Shown in pieces: positions 34,706 to 48,900 of a stretch of 64,000 bases of DNA (position 1 is the stretch's first letter; every line of letters begins with the position of its first letter). The position numbers and the translations under genes were made by a program. This stretch comes from Ectocarpus siliculosus. Its lineage: Eukaryota; Sar; Phaeophyceae; Ectocarpales; Ectocarpaceae. Under the pieces are notes generated by a model. The model did no database searches, had not been told where the DNA came from, and saw only the letters and a list, made by a program, of their open reading frames with translations. The stretch is from assembly GCA_000310025.1 (NCBI GenBank), contig FN649740.1, forward strand, positions 2,905,893 to 2,969,892, written 5' to 3'.

Positions 34706-35224
34706 TTGTTCCAGGTGTTCATCAACGACCTGTTGGAAGTCCTAGAGGCAGTCCGGAAGGGAGTAAAAGTAGGGGACACGGAAACTTCGGTGTCGGGAAT
34801 GCTGTGTGCGGATGATTTTTTTGGTATGTCGGACACCCCTGAGGAACTGCAACTGCAAATTGACGCGGCGAAGAAGTTTGATGATAAGCGGAGATTGTCT
34901 GCCAACGTTAAGAAGAGTGCCGTCATGGTATGCAACGAGGACAGGGAGGAACCAGTAGAATACAGATGGAAGTGGGGGATCGAGGAGATTGCAGCAGTGG
35001 ACCAGTACACATACATGTACCTCGGAGTAGAGATCGCAAAAGACTGCTCGTGGAATGCACACGAGTCCAAGGTACCGGAAAAGGGCAAAGCACGAGCAAG
35101 GAAGCTGCCCCCAATACTCGCAAACCGGCACCTCGATACACGCATCAAATTGACGGTTTTGAAGAGCGTAGTCGTACCGCCGGTAGAGTACGCGACGTAT
35201 GGGAAGGAAATAAGAAGGTCGTGA
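34706..35224 (+). pseudogene. LINE reverse transcriptase fragment
   Basis: About 170 codons of RT with FINDLL, the catalytic region MLCADDFFGMSDTPEEL, SANVKKSAVMV and YTYMYLGVEIAKDCSW, in the usual LINE order. The fingers and the first catalytic Asp are absent through 5' truncation. The aromatic residue of the YADD box is Cys. The reading frame shifts at the right end and continues in a second frame with EAAQMKAAKIILG. Confidence 0.88.
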
Positions 35225-35621
35225 AAGAACTCGAGGCGGCGCAGATGAAAGCAGCGAAAATCATCCTAGGATGCTCCAAGTGCACAAGAAATGCAGCCGT
35301 CAGGGCAGAACTGGGGATCCAATCCCTACGGTCGGGAAGAGACGCACGGAAGCTGACATGGCAGTATCGCATGTGCGGGACGGGAGAGGAGAGGTTGCTG
35401 AGAATAGTATGGGAGGCGAAGTGGCAAGCAAAAAGAGGGGTAGACATCCCACGGAATGGGTCAAGGTTGTAGAGGACGTATGGAAGGGGTTCGAAATCGA
35501 CGAAGATGAAACGCTGGGAACGGAGGGTCTACTGGGGTTCAAGGAGAAGATATCTGTTGCTTGTGCCGAGAGAGAATAACAGAATCTAAGGAAAGAAACC
35601 AAGGATAAGGAGGGTCTAGAA

Positions 35622-36143
35622 GTGTACGGAATGTTGAAAGAAGGAATTGAGTTCAAGGGTTACATACATGGACCAATGGATGCAGGGACAAAGCTCAAGG
35701 TCAAATTCAGGACCGGAGACATAGGCCTTCGAGAACGTCGACGAACACATAGGACGGTAGACGACGAAGACGACAAGTTCAAATGTGATTGCGGCTTCGA
35801 ATGCGAAGACCGTGTTCACGTAGTCGCGGAATGTCAGTTGTATGAAAAGGAGAGAGAAGTGTACATGACTGAGCTGGGAAAAATACAAGGGAGGTACAGG
35901 GAGACGTTTGAGGCATGGAATAGAGAGGAGAGGACGGAAGCTGTACTGGGGAGTAGGACGTGGGTTGAAAAGGAGGGAAGGGGTATCGTTAGGATAGATA
36001 GACTAGGGACGACATTTCTGAGCCACCTTTGGCAAAGTAGGAAGGAACGATTGGCCATCGGTTATCGGTCCTTTGGGAACAATGCTCCGTCCTCTCAAGG
36101 ACGCGTGGTCAATGGTCTAACCGCGAAGGCATGCAAAACATAA
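35622..36143 (+). pseudogene. LINE C-terminal domain with CCHC motif
   Basis: About 170 codons of the post-RT region. They include KVKFRTGDIGLRERRR and a C-x-C-x7-H-x4-C cluster (CDCGFECEDRVHVVAEC) typical of the C-terminal end of LINE ORF2 proteins. The stop lies just before the C-tail. Confidence 0.8.
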
Positions 36144-36165
36144 GATTACCCCCCCCCCCCCCCCT

Positions 36166-39100
36166 CGTATTGTAAATGCTAGGAACCGGCACCCCAGCTC
36201 GGCGGGACACACAAACTCCAGGTCTCTGTCCTGACGCATGAATTGCGAGGACTGTAAGGGCACGGTACGTTACGTTACGTAGCCCGGGACACCCCTCCAG
36301 AGGAGTATTGTTCGTCCAAACCCAGCTGTGTCGATAACTCTCGTAACATCCGATTATATGTGTTCGCCGGCAAGCCAACACCCTACAGAACGAGCTTGAG
36401 ACGATCCGCAGGAAGGAAAGTGTTCGTGGCGGAAAGAAGGCCGCTGATGGGTTTGCAAGTCAACTGAACAGGCTAGTATAGACAACACCGCCGTTGTTCT
36501 TGCAATTGACGAGTGCTTCCGACTAGAACTGAATCTTAGCTGATGCCATGGACGAAGTAATCCAGCCATACCGCCGCTTAACCCGACCCCGATCGCATCG
36601 GTACATACGGCAGCATGAAGGCGGGAGATGGCCAAGCGACGGATGTCTGAGAGAGTCACAACGCCACTGCCGGATGCCCTTCCGAAGGGCCCTATCAAGT
36701 TTCAAGCTTCCCTGACCAAGACTGCAGCTACAAAGACTCCGACCTTCCCACAATACATTTATGTATTTGTATCTCCAGCCTATCTCTGTGTGGTTTGACG
36801 CCCCATTTATGCGCTGCAGCTGCCAAGGTGTCAATGCTGACATGTTCCCCCTCGGCGAAATTGGAAATTGTTGAATGCCTGATCTAGACAATGGATTCGA
36901 ACGGCATTCTGTGAGTGCGGAGTACACGGACAACTCGCGACTTATCGACCTTTTGGCTTCTTCAACACACTGCAATCATTTTGGAGGTGCGAAGCGCTAT
37001 GTATGGAAGGACCCTCTACACCTTTCATGATGATGGCTTAGAACACGTCGTTGAAGGTTGGGGGTATTGTAAAGTTGGAAAAATAATCTGCATCTCGACC
37101 TAAAACAAAATGCGCTAGAGAATCACGTCTGTAAAGGCAGAACAGGTGTGCTCGCAACAGTTGTTAGGAAACCAACGACGTGTGGGTCCGTGAAACGTAC
37201 CAGAAATGAGCACAAGGATGCCCAAGCGGACCACATATCTAAAGTGCGGAGAAACTCGCCACATCAACAATCTTGTGCAGACTACAAGCAGTATGTGTAG
37301 GTGAGCTGGTGAGGTTCGGTGGAATAGGCGTTGCACATTGATGCAGAAAAGCCGGAACCCCTCACCTTTGCCGATGGAGGGTCTGTCGTATCGCGTGCTG
37401 CAGGCTCTGGCGCTTGATGAGGAGGGAGAACTCTGGGTAGGCAGCAGGATCGTTGAGAAAAGGCTGGTTTTTCATGTCTCGCGTCCGCCGCTCTCGCCGA
37501 CCGTGGCTATCTTGTCTTGATTGCTACTGTGTACTTACGGATATCAGAGAGAGAGAAATAGGAAGAGAGGGAAACAGAAGGGAGAGAGCAGGTGGAGGCG
37601 ATGTTTGGTTCGCTGCGGCGTTTGTCTCCGTGGCGTCCAATGATCGGGGCGGAGAAAAGGGACGTTATTTGTCGTGAGCTGTTGTGAGCTGTGTTGCCCT
37701 GGGGAAATATCGACCACGGCCCCGGGATTTCATTTTTTTTTGTGCTTGAGGGTCCAACACAAACAGCAAACAACAAACGGGGTCGCGGCAGATGGGATCT
37801 TCTCTCGCTGCTCCTTGCTGCCGCGTGCTGCGTTGCTGCTGCTGCCGCTGCCGTGTGTGTACGTGTGTACGCCTCCCTACAACCTTCCTCGAACAATTTC
37901 TCCGCCCGTTCCTCGTCAGGGTTAACACGGATTCCGAAATCACATCGCTGTTCTTCTATCAGGTTTGGCCGAGCGTTCTGTCTGTACGCCCTACCGAAAT
38001 ACAGCCGGTTGATGCTGCTGTACATATGCGTATCTCGTGGAGAACAACGATTGCAGACAGCAGGTAGACGGTAGCCACAGGGCAGTAGCTTGATCATCGA
38101 TGCTGCAACGTCGCCTGTAGTTGTTGTGATGAAGCGCTTCTGGCCTCAGCTCGCACTGTATAATTAAGAAAAAGTAAATACACACACAGAGAGACTACCC
38201 AAATGCGATGGCCTGCAGAGCGGGCCACATGTTGTCGCGTACAGGCAGTGAGGGCCCGATACAAAGCCGCATGAATAAGACCGCCTGCCCGATACTACTG
38301 TAGATAGGGCAGGGTATCAAGCGGCAGGGTAGCAGACTCAATACCTTGCAGTAGTCTATCTGCGATGATTTTTGCCGTGGCGAGTGCACCCGATCGTTGA
38401 ATTTTGAATCCGCGTCATCATCAACAACAACATGAAAAGAGGCTCTGTAACGGCCGTCGTGGTACCACACCCTGGACTAACTTCCAGAGCTCGGTTTATC
38501 CACACCACAAAGAGTGGCGGTGCCGAAAATGGTGGTGTGGGAACCGTCTCGTCGACAGCTTTCCGACAACGTTTCGCTGGGTTTACGCATCCTCTTCGTC
38601 ATGGAATACTCGAGCTTAAAAACAGGGGGTGCGGGTGGTATCTTATGTTATGTCACCGACGGTAGAAGACCTGCTGTGTACCATACGTGCGTTCCATATT
38701 GATTTGGTCTTTCGGTGGTTTCTCTGCGCAGAGTGTCGTAGCAGCACTTGTAAAGCTATTCCCCGCGACCTCTGTTTATGACACGTCTTGTGTGGCGGCT
38801 GATAGAGGCCACGGGGACCATAGGCCCTACGGAAGTTGGAGGAGGCGATAGGCGGCACAGCAGTGCATGCATGCGAGAAAAAACATCCCGCCAAAAAAGG
38901 AGGCTCTTCTTCTTGAGCATTTTGTTCCCATGGCACAGCATTTTGTTTGAAGGTGACCCCTCTCCCGGCACACCGAAGCAACAGCAATAGCGAAGGTATC
39001 CGCCACGAGCTGTGTCCATGCTCCGTCTTGTGTGGTTATTGATACAGACCAGGAGTATCGAGGACGCTCAGAATTTGTGAGTCGGGGAGTGTGGGACAGC

Positions 39101-39900
39101 CCGAAAAAAAACGCCGCGTCTGCTGGGATCATATTTTTCCCCATCACCCAGGTTGTTACTCTCAAAACACACCTAACTTAGCAACAGCAATGACAATGGC
39201 ATCCGCCACTAGCTCTGAGCGTGGCTCCCTTCCCCCGCCAGTGCTGTATTGGTAATCCCGGCCGTGTTGCGTGTTTCGCTGAGTGCTTCTTCTGTTTTCC
39301 TGGTGTGGCCCAAGCAACCGCGTGTGTCTGGGTGGGAAGTTCACGATGCGTTGGCTGGCATTTTCTCTGTAACTCTGCGGGGATGGGGGTAACAATCTCC
39401 AATGGTTGCTGGGTACAATTGCCGGTGAGGCACGACCATCTGCTATCGGGGCACGAGCAAACCGGTGTAGTGAAGAGCGCCCTATTTTTCTTGTTCCTCG
39501 CATGCCAGCAGATCGTCAATCGGTGCTCTTTAGATCTCGTGCTGGTCGAAAAGGATGGAAAATTCAGGCGGTCGTCTATTGACACTTGGGCGCCTGGTAC
39601 TTGGGCCCCTGGTAGGCAAAGCTTGTGTTTTCCCTCCTCGGACGGAGGTAAAAGAACGGTCGCGTTTTTTGCGCTCTGCGGCTCATTCCAAGGCCAGTGA
39701 AATCGCTTGGCACCGACCTGGCCCGATATAAGGCCCGTTCCAATTAGAACCCAGATTTGAATTTCCCCGATTGAAAGCACGGAACCATGAAAAGAAAACC
39801 GGCCCTTTTTCCGCTTGTTCTAATCTTGATGTTCACTATCTCTCTCTCGCGCTACTCCCTACATACCTCTTGTCTCTGAAAGCTGTCGCTGTCTTTCCCC
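36166..39900. other. Stretch without recognised gene
   Basis: No protein family or RNA found. Segments at about 38976-39050 and 39179-39250 are diverged direct repeats of each other (agcaacagcaat.., then atccgccac). Promoter sequence of the EsV-1-7 gene should lie near the right end, where the DNA is rich in CT (ctctctctcgcgctactcc). Confidence 0.4.
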
Positions 39901-39981
39901 CACCCTCTCTCGCGCGGCGTGCATGTGGCCCACTGGACCCGGGATAGATCGACGCACACCGTGCACGGAGTGACGGCAAGG

Positions 39982-42900
39982 ATGGTGAGAGAGTGTGGGC
40001 AGGAAGGATGCACCAAGACCTCCACCTACGGCAACGAAGGTAGCAAAAAGCCAGAGTTCTGCGCGAAGCATTCGAAACCTGGGATGAGGGATATCCTCAA
40101 CAAGCGGTGCGCCCACCCGACCTGTACCAAGCACCCGTCCTTTGGAGAACGTGGAACTAAAAAGGCAATTTTTTGTGTGCAGCACGCACAGGCCCAGATG
40201 ATCAACGTTCTCATCAAGCGATGTGGCCACGACGGTTGCGCTAAGCAGTGCCTATTTGGAGAGGCTGGCAAACGGCCGGAGTTATGCAGTCAACATGCGA
40301 AACCGGGTATGATCAATGTCGTCAGCAAGAAATGTGGGCACCCAACTTGCACGACTACTCCAAGCTTCGCTGCTCCCACGTCGAAGCGCGGGGAGTACTG
40401 CTCCCGACACATGAAGACCGGAATGATAAACGTCGTCAACAGGAAGTGCGGCCACCAAGGTTGCACCAAGCAGCCCTTGTTTGGGACCGCCGGCACCAAA
40501 AGGGGACAGTTCTGTGCCCAACACGCAAGGGACGGAATGGTCAACGTCGTCAGCAAGAGGTGCGACTTACTGCAGATACTAAACATGAACCGATATTCAA
40601 CCGCCCCCCTGCCGGGACTTCCTGCCTCCAAAATGAACGAGCAAACCAAGACCTTCAAGGCAACATGCTTGAGGCACAAGAAGCAAAATCCAAGGATCAA
40701 ACATCAACCCATGTAACGCCAAAACTTGCTTGTTGTACAGCAGCGGGGATCATGGGAAGACACCCCCCTCCCCGTGATTGTCGATGGCAGTGCAACCAGC
40801 AGTGATTCTGCACAACGTCCAAGAATTTTGCGTACCTAATACTTCCAACCCACCGATGCATAGCTGAAAGCCAAAAAACAACGACAGATGAAACGGGCTG
40901 TCAGAAAAACACAGAAGAGTATCGTATCATACCAAATAGGGTACGCAACGCGGTCCTATCAATACCCGCCAGCAATATTTCCTGGGAATGCCCCCCCCCG
41001 CTAAACACAATTACGCAAGAAAGAAACAAATAAACTACAACGAACGATACCCAGCCGCCCTGCAGCTGGAAATGGGAGGAAATAAAGTTAACGCAAAATA
41101 AAATCAGCGCAGATTCGTCACGAAATTGGAGTGGGCGCAAAAATTTTCTTTGGACAGCGGTGGTGGTCAGAAAATCCACTCGTTGAAGGTCTGATCGCAC
41201 ATGATGTACCCGAAATTCCCCCCGCGCTACACGCTCTCGGACAAAATGGTGTCGAATGTCGATGTGCTTCGAGTTCGGGGTAGCAGCAGGGTTGCTCGCC
41301 AAGTTGATAGCCCCGACACTATCCTGGTGAACCAAAGTACACCCCACGTCCGGGTCCGGAAAAATAAAACTCCACGCGTACCGCAAAAAAATAGCCTCCT
41401 TCCATCCCATCCGACAGAGCGACATACTCGGTCTCCGTCGAGGACAGGGTAACGCTCCTCTGCGCCCTAGACGAATACATCACACATGCCCCCGCAATCA
41501 TCACCAATGCACCAGAAACAGCCCGTCGGTCGGTGGCCTTGTTGGCGAAATCCGAATCGAAAAAAAGCCCCATGCGCTCACCCCCATCCACGCACCGCTG
41601 AAAAGTATATCGAACGTGCATCAAAATATGCAGCACCGCTTGCCAGTGCAACCGTTTCGTCGTCTGGGTATACCTCGCAAACGCCCGTACCGTTGACAAT
41701 ATCCGGGCGAGTCTGGTTCGCCAGCTACTTCAAGTGTCCTACCAACGACCGAAATGGCTCTTTCACGTCGGGTTCTTCAGCGTCAAACTCCCCAAGCTTT
41801 AAACCAACGACCATGGTTGTCTCCTTGTTCTGCGTAACGCCAAAGCTGGAAACAGTCTTCTCTGCTTCAGCCTGCTGCGAAATAGTCACCGTGCCTAAAA
41901 CCGCGTCACGAGAAAAACGGCAACCCGAGCACCAGCGCAGTTCACCAAGGTTTGAGATGGGAATAAATCGGTTGAGGTCTCACCGGCTCTTACGCCCGAT
42001 AGAAATATGCCATCTACGTGCATCACAACCACCATAGTCACCACACCATCCTCAATTAGACGCATCACACGCATCGGCAGCGCATGACTCAAACCCAAGA
42101 CGCTGCATGCCACGCATCACGTGTTTGTGCCACGTACGCGAAGCCTGATGCAACCCATACAGACTTAGCCCCAGCTTCACCACCCAGAAAGTGCACCACA
42201 ACCCTGGGGGAGACGAACGAACACATCCTCATCCAACTTCGACTGAACGAGCGCCTGCTCAGCATCAAAATGACACAGGTCCCACCTCAACACACACGCA
42301 ACTGTAGCCAACATCCGAATGCTAGTGATAAACGGACACGAGGAAAGAGTCTCGAAGAAGTCAATACCACCACGCTTCCCCCACCCCCGAGCAACTAATC
42401 TAGCCTTTGCACTCACAGCATGACCGAGTTTGTCAACCTCCCACGAATACACCCACTTGGCCGAAATGACGTTCGTTCCTCGTTGCTAGATCCCCCCGTG
42501 CTCCACGAAAGTGCCACAGATCGCAGCCCAGCAAACTCCTTGCGCTCCGCCTCCGCCCGGATGTGGTTGTGCGGGCCCGCTCGCGCCTGCGCGTACGTCT
42601 CCGGTGTCTCCAGATCGCAAGCCGGCCCCGACGGCATCTCAGGCGGGGCAGCGTCCGGTCCAGCCGTCTTGTCGACAGACCGCATGATGTCGTTCTGAGA
42701 TGCAAGAAGCGCAAAGATGCCCGGCGCCATCCCGCTCCGCTTCGCCTGAGCCCGCTTCACAGCCGGTGTGACTACATGGCCCCGGCGTCCCCGTTCCGGC
42801 ATACCAGACCCACCCTCATGAACCATATATCCCCCCAGTCCTTGACCACCGGGGGCGGCGATACCGAGCCTACCGTGAACGCACCCCCTGCTACCCGTGG

Positions 42901-45900
42901 AACCACCGCCGGTACCTGCCCACGCTCCGCCCCGCACTCCGCCACTCGCTGCTCCGCACGCCCTCCAACAGCTGCTCCACCAGCAAATTGGCCACCCTCC
43001 AAGGTCCCAGGGGGAAGACCCCCCCCAGGGTGAGAAGAAGCCGCAGTAGCCGGTGCCCCGGGGGGAAGACCCGCCACAGGGGAAGAAGACGCCGCTGCTG
43101 CCGTCTCTGTCACATGCTCATCCGATAGCGGCGCAAACGCCCAAGGCCGCGTGGAGGCCACAGCCCCAACCCCCTAAATGGACACCTCTCCCCCGAAAGC
43201 CTGGCGCCGGTAGCCGAAAGTGACGTGTGCCGAGTACGTGGCGACACCCGACGGCAGGATGACCTGTTGGACGAGTGGTCGTTCCCGGAATTGAGATAGA
43301 ACAGCGTTCCCCTTTGCTGTCCATCTTGGTTGGGCGAGTCCGGTGGCGATATCCAGGCATCATTAACGGCAGCGCTATGCTATGACGCCGCTTCCCGAAC
43401 AGCTTCACCTCCGGGCACCTCATGTCGGCCTTGCTGCACCCCACCGTCATGTTGAGACAGTATTTCATCCTCGCACACGCCTCGGGCCAGATGGTGGCGT
43501 AGACGGCCGCACGCGCAGGAAACACGAGATCAGGGAAATGCTTGCGGTACTCGTGCCACCCGGCTTTAGCCCCATCCATCACCAACGCGATCCTCCTCTC
43601 CACCCGCCCGTTGCTCTTGGGGCCGTTGACCGCCGTGAGCTCCCGCGCGATGTTCGAGTCGGCCAGCATCCCACGGAAATCGTCATTCGTCCACTCGATC
43701 CCTTTGTCCGTTAAGCACAACACAACCCGCCGTGCGCAGCCAACGGCGGCTTGACTGAAGCATACCACGTCTGGAACGCACGAACCACCGTAGGGCCGCT
43801 CTTGTCGAGCAAGAACACAGACCAACCGAAGTTGCTGTGGTCGTCCAAGATCTCCATGAGTTACCTGGTTCCACCCGTAGACGCCGCGTACGGCCCCGCC
43901 AGATCCATGAAAATACGCTCCATGGGCCGTGATGACTTGCGCGAAGGGTGGACTTTGGAGACAGCGCGCTTTATTGCCTTCGCCTCAGCGCCGCCATCGA
44001 GGTACTCCTGAACGCCAGTCAGCTTGATGCCCAGCTGCTTCGTGGTCTCGATCAGGTTCTTGAAGCTAGCATAGCCAAGGGAGTAGTGGAAGTCGTTGAT
44101 GTTCATGCTGCGCGCTGGACCCGGCCGCATCACGGCCGGCGCTAGCACGGGGAGGGATCGGGAGTCACGCAGGGGATCATGCACAATGCGGGTAGCCTGC
44201 GAGAAGTCGCCGTTATCATACTTGTAAACCGCACTCTCCCCCCCATAGCCGAAGCCTCATTGTGGTGAAGGACGATTGTACAGCGCTCTTTCATGAGGTT
44301 CAACGAGATGAGGTTCAACACCAGACCAGGCACGACAGCAACGTTTTTCAGCGTCACAAGCACATCCTCATCACAGTGCAACACCAAATCCAGATCACAG
44401 AAAAAGGACGCCGGCAAACACGCGCCATCGCCAACCATCAGACGGCGTTCCTCCGGACCCGGCTTCCGCCCGTTGTAGACCTTCTCGCCCGAAGAGACGC
44501 CGTGGATCACAGCGCCCGAGTCTCCCATGAACACAGTAGCTCCATGGCGTGGATTGGGGAAAACACCGGTTGCGACGTGTGCGGGGGGTAGGGTGGAGCA
44601 AGCAAGCCTCAACGCGAAACACCCCCCAAAAGCGACCCCGTCACCATCGCTCTCCCTGCTTCCGAAAGGTGCCGAACGAGGCCCATCACCGCTGCCCCCG
44701 GCAGCCCCTGAAACACCCCCCGGGCCGTCGCCTGCGTGCACCATGCCGTCGCCCTACTCAAGCGCTCTCCCAAGCCGCGGGTTGGCCAAAACCGCCTTTG
44801 CAGTCATCATCACCACCACCAGCTTCTTCGACTTCGGGAGCTAAATCAACACAAGCTAGATGCACCCCGACTGCCAGCCAACCTCACATCCGTCAGCACC
44901 CATAAACAGCGGCTCCGCAGACGGCGGCCCGCCAACCTCCCCGTACAACGTCTCAGCATACGCCTGCCCACCGGCATCCTCCACTCCGGTAGCGACGTGC
45001 TCCTGCCCATCGCCAAGAACATTGCCGCTCGCACCTGGGTTCGTAACGACGTTGACATGCGAGTGTGCCACTCCAGAGCTCAAACCGCAAATACGAGAGA
45101 TGTGGCCGTATTCACCACACGTCGCGCAATTGCCCTCAAACCGCCGCGGCGCGGTACAATGCTGAGCCTTGTGTCCATGCTTTCCACACCACCCACAGAC
45201 ATCACTAAACCCATCGGCGCATTCGGTGGAGGCGGCGAGCCCCGCTGATGGTGTGTCGCGTTTTTCCCGCGGTCGTAACTTCCCCCAATCCCAAACTGTG
45301 GCTTACCGTAAAAGGGTTGCCGTGAGGCAGGACGATACGGCAGCCGCTGCGGAGCACCACCCCCACGAGACCACTGCTGGAGCTGCTGCGGGCGTGGCTG
45401 GCGAGGACCACCGCTCCGCTGCTGCTGCTGCTGGTACTGCTGGCGGGGAGGACCACCCCACTGCTGCTGCTGGCGAGAGCCACCCCACTTCTGCTGCTGC
45501 TGCGTCTGCTGACCATTGCCTCCTCCTCCCTGTCGACGCCCAGCGCCACCCCCGACGCCACAAACTACCAGTGCGTGCAGATTTGACGCCAGTACCGGTG
45601 CAGGAGATGCCGCGCCCTTGAACAACTCCTGGACCTTACGTTTTCGCGTAGATTGACCGAATGACGTCCTCCACCCTAGCAAGCGTCAACCCAGGCTCGG
45701 AAAGGTGGAAAACTTCACCATATCGTAAAAGTGGGGACGTTGGCGGACGGTTATCTTTGCAATCTCCGCCTCGGTCTTGTGGACACCAGCCGCAGCCAAC
45801 GTTGACACATGCTGATCAACCCGCGCCAGGAAAAGCTTCTGGTCCAACTGCTGGCTAAGCATTTGGCATTCGTCGGGGCTGGAGGGCAGAACCCTGTCGC

Positions 45901-48900
45901 TGATCAGCTTCCAGACGTCGCGCACCGAAGCACAACTACGCGCAGTCGTGATTCGAAGGGGGCATTCGTGACCGCGTCCAGGAGAACACCAAACGCTCTT
46001 ACGTGTTCGCTAACCGGCCTATCCACATACTTCCGAGCAAGGACGGCACGGTCGTCGCAGTTAACGACCGGAATATCGTTGTCCATGTGGACCAAGATTT
46101 TCGTTGTCCATGTGGACCAACATCCTCTGCTGCCGCTTGATGGTTTGTACTTTAGAGCCGTTCAGCGGAAGTTCGGGGGTGGGGAGTTGTTCATGCGACC
46201 CCGCGAAATATGAAAATCGTCGCGACCACCAGCAGCACCAAAACTCACCCCACGCTGTTTGTGCAGCCGTCAGTCGTGATCTGTCGGCTTGGCCTAACTC
46301 GGGGTGGTATAACACCTCGCTGTTGCGCGAGCACTCTTCCGTTCGTCTTTGTTTCATGACGCAACGCCTTCATTCATATGTACACGAATCATGTACGCCC
46401 TCACTCTCTCTCGCTGCCCCGAACCATGTTTTTTTGTTTGGTTACACCGCAACATGTAAATCGCTACTGCCACCGAATGTTGAGTACTTCCTCGGTTTCA
46501 AAATAATAAGCGCGCTTGGGAATTTTCAAAGTATAAGCGCGTTTTGGGGTAGGAGCGTTGGAAACGACATTTCGACCAACAGACCACCGCGATGTGTTCC
46601 ATCCGTGGTTAGTACTTCTCACGCTCCAGGACAACAGTATTTGTAACCCGGGGATGAGATGGTATCGTCCCTGGGAGAACTAGTTTGGTACATGTGTTAT
46701 CTCTGTTCCACAGCTAATAAGCCGTGTTTATCGAGCAAAGCAGGCTTACATGTGCCCCTTCGCGATTTTTTCTGAAAAGCAATTTGTGTGGCATTCGTGA
46801 GGCCATGGAGCACAGTCCAGAACCGAAGTCTTTGTACTCAGCACCACCTACACCCACGGCAAGCAGCAACCTCTGCTTACGGTGGGTGAGATGGTTTGCA
46901 GCGGGTGTCCGAAAAAAAGTGGTTTCGCGCCGCTCCGAAACGCCGCGCCACCAACAGAGCCGTTTCAACAAACGATGATGGATAGGCGTCGAACCAGTAA
47001 ATTCCGTTTCTCTCGGCAGCCACCCTCTGCTTACCGAGGGTGTAGGTGGTGCTATGTTGGGCACTCCGCAAAGACCTCGGTTTCGGGCCCTTCTCCAGAT
47101 CCAGAATCTCACAAACACAGAACAAAACACCTTCAATGATATCGCAAATGGGCGCAATGCTATACCGTAGGTGACATCAGATACCGCACCCGTGAGATAC
47201 ATTGTTTGAGGTTCGGAAAACATCACACGGGTATTCTGTAGGGGTGTGATATCTTGTGTGACCCATGTGATAAACTGCACTCAATAGACTCCATCCCGCC
47301 GGAGGGGGGGATACTCTTATGGCTTGCCTTAACGGTTAGACCATTGACCACGCGTCCTCGAGCGGACGGAGCATGTTCCCACAGGACCGATCACCGATGG
47401 CCAATCGTTCCTTCTTACTTTGCCAAAGGTGGCTCTAAAATGTCCTCCATAGTCCGTCTATCCTAACGATATCCCTTCCCGCCTTTTCAAACCACTTCCT
47501 ACTCCCCTAACCAGCTTCCGTCCTCTCCTCTCTATTACATGCCTCAAACGTCTCCCTGTACCTTCCATATACTTTTCCCAGCTCAGTCATGTACACTTCC
47601 TGTCCTTCATGAACAGCCGACATTCCGCGGCTACATGAACACGATCTTCGCACTCGGAACCGCGATCACATTTGAACTTGTCGACTTCATCGTCTACCTT
47701 CCTATATCTTCGTCTACGTTCTCGAAGGTCGAATGTCCTACGTCCTGAATTTGACCTTCATCTTTGTCCCTTCATTCATTGGTCCATGTAGGTACTCCTT
47801 GAACCCTACTTCTTATTTCAACATTCCGTACACTTGCAGGCCCTCCTCATCCTTGGTTTCGTTTCTTAGATTATGTTATTCTCTCTCGGCAATACAACAG
47901 ATATCTTCTTCTCTCCTTGAACCCCATTAGACCATCCGTTCCCAGCGTATCACCTTCGTCAATGTCGAACCCCTTCCGAACGTCATCTACAAGCTTGACC
48001 CACTCCGTGGGTTGTCTTCCCCTCTTCTTGCCCACTCTGCTTCCCAAGCTATTCTAGGCAACCTCTCCTCTCCCATACCGCAAATGCGATACTGCCTGCC
48101 AGCTTCCTTTTGTCTCTTCCCGATCGTAGGGATCGGATCCCCAGTTCTGCCCTGACTGCTGCATTACTTGTGCGTTTGGAGCACCCTAGGATGACTTTCG
48201 CTCCTCATCTGCGCTGCCTCGAGTTATTTGACTTCCTTCTTATTTTCTTCCCATAGTTCTCCGGCGTACGCTAGCGGCGGTACGATTACGCTCTTCAAAA
48301 CCGTCAATTTGATGTGTGCATCGAGGTGCCGATTTCCCAGTGTTGGGTGCAGCTTCCTTGCTCGTGCTTTGCCCTTTTCCGCTACCTTGGACATGTGTGC
48401 TTTCCACGAGCAGTCTTTTGCTATTTCTACTCCGAGGACGTGTACTGGTCCACTACTGCAAGCTCCTCAACCCCCCACTTCCATCTATTCTCTACTGGTT
48501 CTTCAATGTTCGCGTTGCATACCATGACGGCACTCTTCTTAACGTTGGCAGGCAATCTCCACTTACCATGAAACTCCTACGCCGCGTCAATTTGCAGTTG
48601 CAGTCCCTCGGGGTGTCAGACATCCAACAATATCATGCGCAGACAGCATCCCCGACACCCAAGTTTCCCCTACCTCTACTCCCTTCCCGACTGCCTCTAC
48701 GACTTTCAACAGATCGTTGATGAACACCTGGAACAATGTTCGGGACAAAGTGCAACCTTGTGGGACCCGGTGTTCAATGTTAAAGAATTTAGACAGTTCT
48801 CCGTCTAGCATGACCGCGCTTTTCTTACACTCTGTCATCTTCTTCAGCACTCTCCACATTTTCCCCTTGATCCCGTTACTTGGACAATTGTTTCCACAGC

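Larger units (their letters stand above)
34700..36165 (+). mobile_element. 5'-truncated non-LTR retrotransposon (LINE), copy 1
   Basis: The element begins inside the reverse transcriptase domain (FQVFINDLLEVLEA) and runs to a 3' tail of about 18 C. It shares sequence with the antisense LINE at 47306-50180. It contains the RT palm motif in altered form (CADD for YADD, near 34806-34817), a thumb/connection region, and a C-terminal domain with a CCHC motif. The frame is broken near 35220 and 35579, so it is dead. The poly-C 3' end is unusual for a LINE. Confidence 0.88.
41030..46250 (-). mobile_element. Degenerate Ty1/copia LTR retrotransposon (internal region)
   Basis: Domains occur in copia order along the minus strand: gag with zinc knuckles, protease, GAG-pre-integrase, integrase core, reverse transcriptase and RNase H. 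Frames are broken several times and catalytic residues are changed, so it cannot move on its own. I could not see matching LTRs at either side; they may be lost or too diverged to spot by eye. It lies antisense inside the putative EsV-1-7 intron. Confidence 0.88.

Noticed and set aside
40560-40716. C-terminal 51 codons of the first EsV-1-7 open frame
   Set aside because: Unlike the repeats and starting exactly at a donor site, so most likely intron sequence.
40870-46700. LTRs for the copia element
   Set aside because: I compared the flanks by eye and found no matching terminal repeats; a self-alignment would be needed to exclude diverged ones.
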